Shown: piece by piece, positions 9,561 through 21,448 of the stretch | How positions within the stretch are numbered: position 1 is the first letter of the stretch | How the letters are laid out: each line of letters starts with the position of its first letter | NCBI GenBank assembly: GCA_051453625.1 | Contig: JBOZIK010000001.1 | Coordinates: 47,913,157-47,953,923 of the forward strand | Direction: 5' to 3' | Length of the DNA stretch: 40,767 nt | From: Welwitschia mirabilis | Lineage: Eukaryota; Gnetophyta; Gnetopsida; Welwitschiales | The notes under the pieces: model-generated | The model's input: only the letters and a program-made list of their open reading frames with translations | Told to the model about the DNA's origin: nothing | Databases searched by the model: none | Translations under genes and position numbers: made by a program

Positions 9561-10720
9561 TTATATGTTTTTTATGATCAACTTGAGTTTGACCATCTAA
9601 CAACTGAGTTTTTTGATCTGGAGAGTAGACAGTCTGAGTCTGTCAATTGTGCAGAAGTCTAAGAATTTAGCAAACCTAAGATTTCCTATTTTGAGGGTAT
9701 TCGTGCACTACCAACATCCGAACGACAGTCTGAGATGACAGTATGTTATCCTGAAAATTTTTCAAAAACTAAAAATCTAAGCTTAAACCTTAACCTGAAG
9801 CCTTTAGATCGTGGACTGAAATACATTTTTCTAAACAGTTACCTGAATAAACCCTTGATTATCAACAAAAACCTTATCCCTCAACAAGAATTAAGTCTTA
9901 TCTCTCTTCTGTAATATAAGGTAAATGTATTTGATTGACCCCATAACGATTTAATAGGCATACCCACTTCCATTGTTCAACATAAAATCTACCTTAAAGA
10001 AAAACTAAACCTGTGAGACAACCCTAACATAGACTAAATCCAGCCCATAAACAAATTGTAAAAGATGAAATCATAAAATTAATAGATGCTAAAATCATTT
10101 ATTCTGTTGCTAACAGTAAGTGGGTTAGTCCCTTAATGGTCGTTCTTAAAAAGGATAGGAAATGGAGAATGTGCATAAACTTTTAAAAGCTAAACGAAGT
10201 AACTGAAAAAGACCACTGTCCTTTGCCTTCTCTTGATTAGATTCTTGATAGGGTTTAGGGTTATGCTTTTTACTATTTTCTTGATAATTATAGTAGGTAT
10301 AATCAGGTTTGCATTGCTAGTGAGGACTAAGCCAAAACCACTTTTACTTCTCCTTTTGGTATGTTTTGCTTTTAAATGCATGCCTTTCGGACTTTGTAAT
10401 GCTCCTGATACTTTTCAGCGTGCTATGATAGGTATCTTTTCTAATATACTTAAGGATTCCATTAAGATTTTCATGGATGACTTCTCTATTTATGCTAAAA
10501 TATTTGAATAAATCTTAGATCAATTAGAAAAAGTCTTAGACCACTGCATTTCTAATGGCCTCCACTTGAGTTGGGAAAAGAGTCTATTTCTTATAGAACA
10601 TGACATTATTTTAGGTCACCATATCTCTCGAGAGAGGATTAGGATGGATGCTTCTAAAGTTGGTATTATTCAAAATCTAAGTCCCCCTACAAATGTTAAA
10701 TAGATCTGATGTTTTCTTGG
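9561..10720 (+). pseudogene. Linker and reverse transcriptase (E2)
   Basis: The linker to about 10020 has little conservation. RT then shows a CRKGNGEC-like frameshifted N-terminus, MCINF and LNEVTEKDHCPLPSLD (about 10170-10240, with stops), FAFKCMPFGLCNAPDTFQRA (about 10365-10425), IFMDDFSIYAKIFE (about 10468-10510, catalytic aspartates intact), and LHLSWEKSLFLIEHDIILGH (about 10562-10620). Frameshifts lie near 10330, where reading frame changes within the GQ/SPFG region. RT would copy the element RNA into cDNA; this copy cannot be functional. Confidence 0.83.
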
Positions 10721-11206
10721 CCATTGTGGCTTTTACCATCGGTTCATTCATAATTATGCTACTATCTATAAACCGCTTTACTTGTTACTAAAGAAAGAAT
10801 CCAAAATTGAATGGAACGAATCTTGTCAACTCGCTTTTGATAGGCTTAAATGTAAATTATCTTATGCTCCTATAATAATGAGACCCAAGTGGGAACTTGA
10901 TTTTGAGCTTATGTATGATGCAAGTAACTTTATCGTAGGTGGGACTTTTTGTCAGAAATATGAGAATGATTTTAAAGTTATATCTTACCATACAAAATCT
11001 TTTTCTAGAGCTAAAATGAACTATACCACAATAGAGAAAAAGATGCTAGCTATTATCTTTTGCCTTGATTCTCTTAGACATTATCTTTTGGGCTTTTATA
11101 CTAATGTTTACACTGACTATGTTGCCATTCATTACTTTATGACTAAGAAAGATTCTAGTGCATGTTTGATTAGATGGATCCTTCTTATGTAAGAGTTTAA
11201 CTTGAC
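10721..11206 (+). pseudogene. RNase H (E2)
   Basis: A 136-codon open frame at 10782-11192 holds ESKIEWNESCQLAFDRLKCK, DFELMYDASNFIVGGTFCQK (DAS motif intact), TIEKKMLAIIFCLDSLRHYL, TDYVAIHY and SACLIRWILLM. It is the cleanest RNase H among the four copies. It ends at a TAA where sister copies read LMQEFNL, shortly before a 10-N gap. Confidence 0.87.
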
Positions 11207-11216
11207 NNNNNNNNNN
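11207..11216. other. 10-N assembly gap
   Basis: Ten N at the RNase H to integrase transition of copy E2. Confidence 0.99.
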
Positions 11217-11690
11217 CCGATCACTTATCTCGACTTCCTTCTTCTCTAGATGATTCTTTTATTAATGATTCATTTCTTGGTGAGCAGCTTTTCACTGTTT
11301 ATTCTTCTCATTCTCCTCCTTCGTATGCAGATATTGTTAATTATCTTTTGACGATAGAAACACCATAATATTGGACCTATAATTAATGCAAATCTTTTCT
11401 CCCTATGATAGGTGACTATGAGTGGATAGAGCCACATTTGTACTGTAGGTGTAAAGATCAAATCAGAAAATGTATGTCTGATTAGGAAATACCTGACATG
11501 CTTCATCATTGTCATGGTGGTGTTGGTGGAGGACATTGGTTTTTATTGGCCTTCTCTTTTTCGTGATTCCATTGATTTTGCTAGAAGGTGTGATCCTTGT
11601 CAGCGTTATGATAGCCTTGTTTATTCACAGGAAATGCTCCTTAGACCTATTCTTGGGTGTGAGCCTTTTGATTATTGGGGTTTCTTATAG
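11217..11690 (+). pseudogene. Integrase N-terminal part, truncated (E2)
   Basis: DHLSRLPSSLDDSFINDSFL and the PPSYADIVNYLL block (about 11220-11350), YRCKDQIRK (about 11441-11475), then MLHHCHGGVGGGH (about 11499-11537), followed by a deletion of roughly 40 bp that removes the FSKHKTTMKILHSGF stretch. The frame resumes as WPSLFRDSIDFARRCDPCQR (about 11545-11605), then LRPILGCEPFDYWG (about 11640-11680). Similarity ends at about 11690, before the first catalytic Asp. Confidence 0.82.
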
Positions 11691-13293
11691 ATCTCATATT
11701 AATCACTTATCAAATGATATATTAGGATGATATCCAAGCTTATGAAGTTAACCTAAATCATATTCTCTATAATTTAGAATCCAAAGTAGAACTAAAATCA
11801 TTTCTAGATGAACATTAGTTATCAACCTATAATATGCTCTATACGAGTTGCAAAATCCTATTATATTACTTCATATTTATATTATTGCATCTTATTAACT
11901 ATATATAATATCTCTTTTTGTATCATAAACTAAGTAAAAATATATGGCATAAAAGTATGACATCGTTATTGTTTATAAACTAAAATTGTCTATGATTGAT
12001 TTCTTAATGATTGATTATACTATTTATCTATGCTTGTTTTCCCACAAATACATTCTACATAATCTCATGATAAATTAGAATGAGTTATTAATCCTATATT
12101 TTTCTAATGTTTTCACACAAGTAAACATAAAATTGTAAAATAAATAAGGGCTTTAATAAAGGTAATTTATGTTAGGATGTTATAACTTTTCTTGTACTTA
12201 ATAGTCTATTTTTAGTTATATCAAATCTAATTTTGCAAATAAAATACGAAACGATAAGTATTGAAACATGATGAAACTTAAATTTAATGCATTAGTGTGA
12301 CTTCTATTGAGATTTTATTTAGAATTTAATTTCTTTTCTTCTAATTTATATAGATATCTCATAAAATACTAGATATGTATAAATTAAGATTTGATAATTT
12401 TAAAAAAAAAAAAGAAAAAAACCTCTTTTTGAATCAATCAAATAATTATTAAATCAACATTAATTTAGATCAATACTAGATTAATAAATGTTAACTTATA
12501 TTTATGGGCAATCATTATTGGAAAGAGAAGTTAAGTCAATAATCTTATAATATATTTTTAATAGCTACTAATTTTTACTAGCTTACTAAATGATATGTAC
12601 TTTTATAGAAGGAATAGTTCTCAAGTTTAAATCAAATCATGATTCATGTTGATTTAAGTAAAACTCTTGTATTTGTAATAGAAGTACTTTAAAAAAATTT
12701 AGTTTATGAATACCAATTTAGACCAATAAGAGATTGATAGTAGAGAAAAAACCAACTAAAGGTATGTAGAGTTTCCATCAATTGATATTGACAAAAAATC
12801 ACTATAATTCAATGATAATAGCGTAATCATTACTTTTTTTTAATTCTAATCATTGAGGGATTGATAAGAAATTGATGGTTTTATAGTTATAACTTCCTCA
12901 ACTTTCGTAATTAAATTTATTGATTCACTATTAATTCAAATTTATGAAAGATTTGAAGTTATCAAAACATAAAAGTTTCACTAAAGTAGATCAATTAAAA
13001 ATTATTATCATAAGAACAACCAATTTAGTATTGATGCAAATCATAGGCTAAGAAAGTGTGTATATATTAATTTTTTTAAGGATCGTTAATATGTTATTAT
13101 AGAAACTAATAATTGCTACTATCATGCCATCCTATTACTAGACCTTTATTTATAATGCATTTTTAGTCATTTTTAACACTTTTATAAATTTTGTATTATG
13201 ACTACTAAATTGTAGAAGTGACAGAAGATCCTTCACGATAGTTTGAGTCTTGAGTCTAACACATGTAACTCCTAAAAGTGTCTTTGGAAGAGA
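11691..13293. other. AT-rich intergenic stretch, nothing recognised
   Basis: About 1.6 kb, strongly AT-rich, with no reading frame of note, no LTR match and no RNA gene recognised. It has an A-rich run at about 12399-12421. It may be a relic of an older element or unique DNA. Confidence 0.6.
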
Positions 13294-14100
13294 TTTTTTT
13301 TTTTTTTTTTTTGGCAAATGAATCAATTCATTATCAATAAGCATATTAAGTGAAAAGTCATGAGGAAAAAGCAAGGCCACAAGGAGAGGAGCCTTAAGCC
13401 AGGTTACTTCCTCTTTGGTCAGCAGATTAAAGGAGGTCCTGCATAGCAGATGGGGACGAGGAATTAGGTCAAGGCTACTGTCCTAAGAGGGCGCTTTGTC
13501 CAGACTCAAACGAAAACTATCTGAGCATGCCTACAAAGTTTGAACTCTGCTGGGATCCTGATGTTATCAAGGGCTCTAACAGTGGATCTACGTTGGACTT
13601 AGAATGTCAAGCGACCAGCCCCCAAATAGAAACCGCGAGGCCTCTGGGCTCCTGCAGGGCTAGGCAAATAAGGAAGAGGACAGCGCTGGAAGCATGGAAT
13701 AAGAACAGGACATGTGATCAATCCCCTGAGAAACAGCAGCCCAAAGTAGACAGAGAACCCAGTTCTTGAGGGATCATCCTGTAGATGATCTTGTAAGGGA
13801 GTACAGTTTTTCTCCAGGTCTGCAAGGATATCCCTTAGAGAACCGCTTATCATTATCATCAATAGAGAATTTTGATGATTAGGCCTAAGACTATCTGAAT
13901 TTAGGAAATATGCAGACCTGATTACACCATTCTCTATTTGCTGATGTGTCTTTGATTATACCGATCCCTACAAGCTGAATCTGAAGGTTGAACTTGATCT
14001 ATTGGAAATAGGTCTATACACTATACACTTGGTTGGATGTTTCTGAGGGTTGAATCATTTCTCTGCAACTACATGCTATGAACTGTTGAAGTAAAGGCTG
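13294..14100 (-). other. 3' untranslated region and poly(A) of the LINE
   Basis: After the zinc-binding region the sense sequence has no conserved domain and ends with a T-rich and AT-rich stretch followed by ATTTGCC and A19. The short frames here on either strand (13527-13769 plus, 13599-13862 minus) overlap each other and look incidental. Confidence 0.65.
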
Positions 14101-14152
14101 TCCTTGTCATGCATTTTCTACCTGTTCTTTCTTTGAGGTCTTTCTCCACCCA

Positions 14153-14353
14153 TCACTTTACCTCTGACCATAGAAAAGATAGTGAGAACAGAATGAGTTT
14201 TAGAGTCTTGCTCCATACCTCTTTGAAGAAAGCACAAGAGAAAAAAAGATGCTCTCTTATTTCATTTGTAGATCTGCAAAGAGTGCAGGTAAGGTTTGTA
14301 TTGAGGCCCAGCTTATGCAAGTTGTCTTTGATCACCAAGCAATTGAGTAGCAT
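14153..14353 (-). pseudogene. RT zinc-binding (zf-RVT) domain of the LINE
   Basis: A 66-residue open frame contains LGLNTNLTCTLCRSTNEIRE and then HLFFSCAFFKEVW. This is the C-x2-C...H-x4-C pattern with the EHLFFxCxFxxxxW signature found near the C-terminus of plant L1-type LINE polyproteins. It is separated from the RT palm by decayed sequence with a 10-N gap (14709-14718). Confidence 0.85.
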
Positions 14354-14933
14354 AAGCTAGGTTATAAAAGAGTGCATGGGCTAGTTGAATTTTCTGCATA
14401 AGGAATGGCACCAGATTTGCTTGAGCTAAGAGGGACAAAGGATCTTATATGTTGCTTTATCTTAGAATGTAGGGGAGGGGCCTTGTCATTGTAGACGTAA
14501 GCCTAGAGTTATACACAATTTAGGACGATTTCTCTAAGCTTAAGAATTTTTTTGAAGGCCCAAGAGAATGATAGTTTGATGGTGATAAACCAAAATTCCG
14601 TGTTTCTCACGTATACTACATGAACCCATCTGATCCACAGAGAATCCTCCTTGTTAGCAAATACCCACAGATTTTTTGTGATGGTTGTTTTGTTGTATAG
14701 GCACATATNNNNNNNNNNCCACCTTATAGCTTTGAAGTGCAAACTTTATGCCATGCCACCAAGGCTCTTCTTGCTTTATCCTTGCCTGTCCAAAGGAAGG
14801 ACCTGTACAAAGACTCAATGGTTTTAATTACTTTTTTTGGGAGGAAAAACATATGACACCAGTACTGCTGAAGGCTCTAAAGAGTTAATCTAAAAAGTTC
14901 CAATCCACCTCCATAAGAGAGAAACTTATTTGT
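14354..14933 (-). pseudogene. LINE polyprotein linker, decayed
   Basis: Lies between the RT palm and the zinc-binding region. A frame at 14509-14742 reads through the 10-N gap and includes NKEDSLWIRWVHVVYVR, matching the KEDSLWVKWVH block typical of plant LINEs. Elsewhere stops dominate. Confidence 0.75.
14709..14718. other. 10-N assembly gap
   Basis: Ten N within the LINE linker. Confidence 0.99.
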
Positions 14934-15491
14934 CTAGTAATGAATTCTGGAGGTAATGCTTTCAATCAATGGGAGATAATTATCAATAGACAAAGATCTA
15001 ACAGTGAGAGGGACCCCTAGGTATTTGATAGACAGACAACCTTTCCCAAATTGGATCTTCTGAAGAATGGCTTGCTTTTTTGAATGACTCACTCCTGCAA
15101 GGAAAATCTGTGATTTGTCTAAGTTGGCTTTGAGGCTTGATTCTTGAGTAAACCGAGATAAGGTATGCTTAAGGATCCGGATTGAGGATATGTATTCCTT
15201 GTAAAAAAGAAAGAGGTCATCTGCAAACAATAAGTGAGAGAGATCAGAATCCTTGCATTTTGGGTGATACCTGAAAGGGCCTTCAAAGATTTGGATAGTT
15301 AGGAGCCTCTCAAAGTATTCCATTACCAGGATAAACAAGTAGGACGGCATAGGGTCACCCTGTCTAATGCCTTTTTTGCCTTCAATATAACCATGAATCT
15401 CACCATTTATAACGATGGAGAAATTAACTATTCGCACACAGGCCATCACCCAGTGAACAAATCTGTGAGGAAAACCCAAATAATGAAGCAA
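14934..15491 (-). pseudogene. LINE reverse transcriptase palm
   Basis: A 185-residue open frame with GYIEGKKGIRQGDPMPSYLF (the RQGDPxSPYLF block), a YFERLL block, then LSHLLFADDLFLFYK with the catalytic F-A-D-D intact, LKANLDKSQIFLAGV, and CLSIKYLGVPLTVRSLS (the YLGVPL block). It is the best-kept part of this LINE. The RT would prime on nicked genomic DNA to copy LINE RNA. Upstream it is broken from the fingers region. Confidence 0.9.
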
Positions 15492-15950
15492 CTGATCTAA
15501 GAAGGCCCACTCAAGAGAGTCACATGCTTTTTATAAGTCCACTTTGATTGTGCATCTTGAGCTAATTTGCCTTCTATTATAGTTTTGCACTAATTCTTGG
15601 GCTAGAAGTATGTTATGCACTATGCTTCTTCCTTTTATGAATGCCCCCTATTGCTAGCCAATTAAGAAGGGCATGATTTGCTTAAGACTTACAGTTAAAA
15701 TTATCAAAATACATTTGTATATTACATTATAGCATGCAATGGATCTGGAGTCTGGTACAAACTGGAGATTCTTCTTTTTTGGAACTAAGACTAAGGTTAT
15801 GTGATTTATAGCCTTTAGTAAATGATCAGTTTTAAAGAAATCCTTTATTGGTCTCTTTACCTTTGGCCCTACCATGGCCCAAGCTTTTTTGAAAAAGGCA
15901 ACGGTGAACCATCTGGTCCTAGGGCTTTCTCATCTAGAATTACTTAAACT
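15492..15950 (-). pseudogene. LINE reverse transcriptase fingers, frameshifted
   Basis: A frame at 15654-15875 contains VKRPIKDFFKTDHLLKAINH, VLVPKKKN and then IACYNVIYKCI, matching the LVPK...RPIxxCNVxYKxxxK block of plant LINE RT. Just upstream the GPDG block is present at about 15905-15925, but a single missing base shifts frame between GPDG and the AFFKKAW stretch. A stop lies near 15530. Similarity fades at about 15950, the 5' truncation point. Confidence 0.82.
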
Positions 15951-17323
15951 TCATTACATCTTGAATAGATAAGCAATGCATATAACCTTATTGTTCTCTT
16001 AATAAAGAATTTAATTTTGATGTTTCTCCTAGTTTAATGATAAGGATTGTAAGGAGGATTTTAATTGATAAACAATCTTGAATTTAATAGAGTAGCATTG
16101 TATTCATGCTGCATGTTTAATAAAGTTTTCATCTCTTACACCATTATTATAGCAACCTAGTTGCTTAGTCTAATATATGATATGCATTTATATGATTGCA
16201 TATTATCATGTTAAATCTTTCCTTATATGTAGCCATGTATTCTCATTATTTTATGAAGTTTCTTCATATGCATGTTTCCTATTCATTTTATGAAGTTTTA
16301 ATAGTTGTAATGCATGGGGATAAGTTAAATGCATGTATCTTACTTTTGACTCAAAAATTAGAAGAAGCATTTTATGTGTTTAACCCTAAGAAATTGGTGG
16401 TTATGAGAACTTTATTTTATATATTTCATTTAACATGAGCCTTTTTTTCTTTGTTTTTTAATTTTTTTAACTTCCTCTTCTTTATGCATTAGAAGCATGA
16501 GTCTTTTAACTTTATGTTTACATAAGAATATATGTGTCCCCCATTTGGTATTGATAATGACTAATGTGGTATCTTTTATATTTAATGTAAAGCTTAAGGA
16601 GTGAGTTATAAAATGTTTTATGATGTTATTCATATTGGAAAATCCGTCTAATAATGGAAATCTTAAGGTACCATAGTGGCTATAAGAAAATTTCATGTAA
16701 CCATTTCATTAGAAAAGAAAAAGCATTCCCAATAGTAATGGAGGGGAAGCCACCATCGTAACTTACTATAGTAGAAACTCTTATTATTATTTCATTCATT
16801 CCCATGTTAAGATATTAGCATCTAGTTATGTTTTTGCTTCATAACTATCAGTAGGTAACCAAGCTTTCCTTTAGTGTTCATGTTGTTTTACTTCATTGTA
16901 TGAGATGTTTCAGTAGGTTGCATGGTTTTAAAGATAGCAAAAATTTGTTAGTATCATTCTCTATTTTTTTAAATGAAGCAACATTTCGTGAGATTCATGA
17001 TTATTTCATTCATTTTTTACACTTTGTCTTAGTTCAATCTTCTTCCCTTCATGTCAAGGGTTCCTATGCATAGCACTATGCCATTATGCAAGGTTTTATT
17101 CAATATATTATTTCACATGAACTTGCAAGATTAATCAATTAAGAAAATTTTGATGACATTATCATACTCAGGGTCCTTAATTCCCTAGTTTTGTGTTGTT
17201 AATTCCTAAGCTCTTAGCATGGAAGTGAAGAACCTCTTTCTTATCTTATATTTCCAACATGTTCATAAATTTGTTTTGTATTTAATGAATGTTTTTTTTC
17301 TATTTATAGTGTCTTAAGGTTTG
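15951..17323. other. AT-rich stretch, nothing recognised
   Basis: About 1.4 kb of AT-rich DNA with short frames only (for example 16196-16438 and 16430-16696) and no domain. It lies between the LINE and the target duplication of the large Athila-like element, so it is the older DNA into which that element inserted. It may continue after 30598. Confidence 0.55.
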
Positions 17324-17383
17324 GTTACTATTGTGGTGCATAATTTCACAACTTTCTATCCTTCATCGAATCTTGTTAATCAC

Positions 17384-17393
17384 NNNNNNNNNN
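17384..17393. other. 10-N assembly gap
   Basis: Ten N within LTR A, next to a TA microsatellite (17394-17406), which probably caused the gap. Confidence 0.99.
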
Positions 17394-18096
17394 TATATAT
17401 ATATATTGCAAAATACAACACACTAGTATGAATGGAAGTGATTCAAATGTCATAAATCCATTGAAGGCATGTGAGAGAAGAAGGAGAATTAATTTTCAAG
17501 GAAAATATTGCATCCTAAACTTAAGAATAATGTAAGAGAGTAAACATGCAATGCAATGTAAATTTACTTAATCTAGATAAACAGCTATCCAATTATCAAA
17601 TCGACTTATCAAGAATATTGACTTGTATAACCTAAATCAACCAAGAAGACTGTCATTAACTAAGGAAACTTAAGTTATCAAGTAAGTCGAATAAAGTGTA
17701 ATGCTAACAAAGGTTATCCTTAAGACTTTTATCATTAATGAGATTGTCACCGAATCAAGAATAACATAAACCATAAGGGATATTAAAAGTATAAATGCAC
17801 AAAAGAAACAAAGTTTGTATTATGAATCAAACTATATTTGGGTTACAAAACAACTGCACCTCAATGAAGGATGCATAACCCTTTAGCAAGGAAATGTCTT
17901 TTTGCAACTACATAAGATAGATCTTCCACCCTTTGATCACCTGTCACAAGAATTTCTAGTACATCGAAGATGATAGAAGAATCAAGGGGTATATAGTAAA
18001 GAAGACAAAACCGTCACTCAAAGCGCACTGAAAAATGCACTCAAATCAGAGAAAGAAACAGATGAAATGGATGAAAGTCAGCTAATCATTTCAGTT

Positions 18097-18305
18097 GTTA
18101 TCCTGATTGTCTTGGGGACGACCTAGAATATGATGATGCATGAATCATCAGTTGTTGTTCTGCATGTCGTAAGGATGATCATGGAGATGACACCTCTTGA
18201 GAAAAGACAACTTCACTGGTTCCAGCTCTAGCCTATGTCGGCATTCCCATACAGCTTGTGCAGGGTTGTTGTTCTATCTATCATGGGGATGATAGTGGCG
18301 ACAAT
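18097..18305 (-). repeat. Three palindromic modules in LTR A
   Basis: Modules at 18097-18122 (GTTATCC, 12 bases, GGACGAC), 18154-18179 (GTTGTTC, 12, GGATGAT) and 18268-18293 (GTTGTTC, 12, GGATGAT). Each has a third half-site 12 bases downstream of the start of the second arm: 18128 (decayed), 18185 (AGATGAC) and 18299 (CGACAAT). Spacing between modules is 57 and 114 bp. Confidence 0.75.
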
Positions 18306-18541
18306 AGTCCTTCTTATCTTTCCAATTAAAGAGAAGTTAGCTTCTTGCATTATTGATCTTCCTCTAAAGCATTGAGCATTAGAATGTGTCTGAAATCCCT
18401 TCAAACATGCCAAGAATTTCCTATTCTAGTGATCATGTAGCAACTCTCCAGAATCATCAGAATTGCATCTAAACCTATATAAATGTCCTACAAAATAGCT
18501 CATAACACCCCATAAAATACATCTAATTTGGTAATGCATCA

Positions 18542-18556
18542 TATCCCCCTACTTAG
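18542..18556 (-). promoter_or_regulatory. Polypurine tract (PPT)
   Basis: On the minus strand CTAAGTAGGGGGATA runs directly into the 3' LTR start TGATGC. This is the expected plus-strand primer site for reverse transcription and confirms that LTR A is the 3' LTR. Confidence 0.8.
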
Positions 18557-20200
18557 TCTTGTCAGTACCTGACAAAACCAGGCGAACAACTATAATAGTA
18601 AGCCAAATTATCTTTAAAAAAATCAATTTGGAAATCATAAAATAGCCTCATAATTAATCTCAAACATATCACATAGCAGTATAAATGCAATGCATCATGT
18701 GTATGGAGTGAAATTTTCAAAAATTATGTCTCATAAAAGCTATAAAATAACCCTATAAATTGGTGTAAAAATTATGAAAATAAGTCCTGCCATTCCCCAA
18801 GAAAAATAATGCATCCCATACTGGCTAATGAAGCAAAGAAATCAAACAAAAATTAGTATGTCTAGGTAAGAACGTGGACAATGAATGTTTTTGAATTTTG
18901 ATATTTGATTAATTGAGTGCAAAGCTAAGTGTAGAAATGTCAAATTTGAAAAATAGAGATTTAGGAAAAGTTTTGACAAATTTGGAAAGAGTAAATAATG
19001 AAATTATGCTAATTAGGGTGAGGCAAATCTATGAGTGCTCAACAAATGTGCCTTTACAAAAATGATTATGAATAGTATTTTAGAACTCCAAAAGGTTGAA
19101 AATAAACATCACAAAATTTGTAATTCAACTCATCTAATCAAGAAATTAATTTCATTGATAACTAAGCAAGGAAAGTGTTGAATGTTAAGGTCCTAAAATG
19201 ATAAGAAAATACAGAAATGACTTTGAAATAACTAACTGAATAGTAAAAGAAAATAAAAAGAATGGACATAAGGAACATAAAGAAGATAACCTACCTACCC
19301 TAAATTTTAACCTAACAGACTCCCATGGAAAAAATCATAACATCACTTAATGTGAAATGCATGATTAAATGTATAAATATGTAAAATTCCATTTGATAAA
19401 GCAGTGGTTATGACGATGCTAAAAATCAAATTCTTTAACTAATAAGTGATAAGATCAAAGAGTTGCTTAAAAATGATCTCATCTACTTACATCTCAAAAC
19501 AAACACCAGAATCCTTACAAATGAAATGATCGTATGGAAAGACTAAGAGTCTAAGAAACAAGCAATGCCTCTGATGATACTAGGAATACCACTACTCCTG
19601 TAGCATCAAATTTTTTGTTATTTTACTATCCATGATGAAGGGATTGCAACTACAATTAAAGAAGTAAGAACCCACAAAGCATGATCAACTAACCTCCCAG
19701 TGAAGTTCTCACAGCTATCATATTACACTACCAAAGGCCCCTCTTGGGAAAATTTGCCCGATGTACTTATAGTAGGACATCATGATTACTATATTTTTAA
19801 GCTATTTCAAATATAAAAAATCATGGTCTTGTTTCTCTCTCTTTTCTTTTTCTTTTTTTTTCCCTCCAAAAAAAAGTTCACATGATCAAACATTTCAAAA
19901 AATGAAGGCAAGGTAATAAGATGAAAGATAGAAACGAACACTCTTAAATAATCTAGGATCTTTCATCATTGAGAAAATCATAAGAAATAAAGTATCTTCC
20001 TTTAAAATTAAGTTCATAGATGTGTGAATGTCTTAGGATTAGGTGAATTCAATCTTATCACTATAAAATATCCAAGTACAAAGACTAGTCATGGAAATAA
20101 AATAAATACATAAGTCATGTTTGAAAGATGATTAAGTGATGTCATAATGGCTTCCAAAGGAATAAGCTAAAAGAAAATTTAGCCAATGGTAGGAAATAAG
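18557..20200 (-). other. 3' region between integrase and PPT
   Basis: About 1.6 kb with no readable frame. 19540-19800 is conserved with the left end of the window (about 10-250), so it is part of the family and not an insertion. An env-like third frame known in some Athila elements is not visible here. Confidence 0.6.
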
Positions 20201-21448
20201 TTCTCATCATCGAGGGGAACCTCCAAGGCTAGTGTTTCTATCATATTTAAATCAGAAGATTGCTTGTATATTTTCAGCCTTTGTTCATTAACTTTTTGAA
20301 TTTATTTAGTGGTTAAGTTAGAAATATCAATAGAGCCATTAGAATGTATTTCTCAATAAGGTAAGGACCTAACCATTTTGAGGTTAACTGGTTATGTAGG
20401 AGATATACTTTAGTATTATATAACAGAACTAGTTGATCAGATTCAAAGTTCTTATGGATTAGCTTTTTATCATGTTTGAACTTATTTTAGGCTTTGTGAA
20501 TAAGTTGACAATGAATAGATTAAGTTTGTTTTTCATCTAAATGATCTAATTAAGCTAAAAGATTTTTAAGATTCTCTTCTAAATTCACAAGATTAAGTTA
20601 ATAAATAGAACGATAAGAATTGTAACAAACATCAACAAGTAAAACACAGACTTTACTATATATAAGTTCATAAGGTGAAAAACCAAGTGAGTTATGCCAA
20701 GTTATATGATAAACCTAAAGAACATTATTTAGTTTAAAATCCCATGGTTTCTTATTGGTAGAGATAATTTTTTGAAGCATATTTTTAATTTCTCTATTAG
20801 CATTTCTAGCTTATCCATTGGTTTAAGGATGGTAAGCACAAGCTATTTAATGTTCTATTCCAATGGATAAAAGAATTTTTCTAAAAATATGATTGAAGAA
20901 ATGAGTTTCTTAATCACTAATAATTATTTGAAGGAAAGCCAAAACATTGAAAAATTTAAGTCATAACAAAGTTACAAATGGTTCAGGCATCATTTGAGGA
21001 AATAGGAACTGCCTTTAATTTATTTAGTCATATAAAATATGATCACTAAAATGTAATATTTGTCTTTAGAAGGTGGTTTAACTGGGCCTATGAAATTGAT
21101 TTCCTAATAATTAAAAGATTCACACTCAAGAATAGGATTGAGGAGTATTTCTTATGATCATGAAAGGATGCCAAAACAATGACATGCATTACACCTTCTA
21201 GCATAATTGAAAGAGTTCTAAAAAAAACTAGGCCAATAAAATTTGAAGTGAAGAAATTTCATAGCTATTTTTCAATCACTAAAATATCCATCACAAAAAC
21301 CACCATAACAAAGATGAAGGATATCAGATTTTTCCCATTCTGGTATGCACTTTCTCATAATTTGATCTCTACACCTACGATAAAGATGGGGTGCTATCCA
21401 CTCGTAGTCATCTATCTTATGGAGAAAAGATTTTCTTTGATTGTGACT
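20201..21448 (-). pseudogene. Integrase, heavily decayed, first catalytic Asp lost
   Basis: Sense blocks from about 21150 downward: ILECESFNY, the INFIGPV block and YYILVIIFYMTK at about 21035-21060, where sister copy E0 reads LVAVDYVTK; the catalytic Asp codon is replaced. Further down, the LIISDQ-like region and the C-terminal domain are recognisable only by alignment with E0. Several stops and frameshifts. Confidence 0.72.

Larger units (their letters stand above)
6859..11690 (+). mobile_element. Athila-like Ty3/gypsy copy E2, 3'-truncated
   Basis: Third copy of the family, plus strand. It has the right part of a 5' LTR, a primer binding site, an untranslated leader, gag, protease, RT, RNase H and part of integrase, then ends at about 11690 inside the integrase core with no 3' LTR in the window. 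It carries at least two internal deletions relative to sister copies: about 680 bp between gag and protease (near 9020) and about 40 bp in the integrase zinc region (near 11535). RT keeps an intact IFMDDFSIYA motif. Confidence 0.88.
13294..15950 (-). mobile_element. L1-like LINE, 5'-truncated, with poly(A) tail
   Basis: Non-LTR retrotransposon on the minus strand. The plus strand shows a run of 19 T at 13294-13312, which is its 3' poly(A). In sense order from about 15950: end of the RT fingers, RT palm, a maturase-like thumb, a zinc-binding region, and a 3' untranslated region ending in ATTTGCC before the tail. ORF1 and the endonuclease are absent, as expected for 5' truncation during target-primed insertion. 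I could not find target site duplications. GC content is clearly higher than in the flanking Athila copies. Confidence 0.87.
17329..18541 (-). repeat. 3' LTR (LTR A)
   Basis: About 1.2 kb, with a 10-N gap at 17384-17393. The right edge GCATCA at 18541 matches the ends of LTRs B and C. The left edge TATTGTGG aligns with TGTTATGG of LTR C. A purine-rich tract lies immediately to its right and no primer binding site lies to its left, so it is the 3' LTR of a minus-strand element. It shares with LTR C an internal run around ACATAAACCATAAGGGAT that LTR B lacks. Palindromic modules lie at 18097, 18154 and 18268. Confidence 0.85.

Noticed and set aside
13527-13769. Plus-strand 80-codon frame with charged composition
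   Set aside because: It lies antisense to the LINE 3' untranslated region, has no domain, and overlaps an equally long minus-strand frame.
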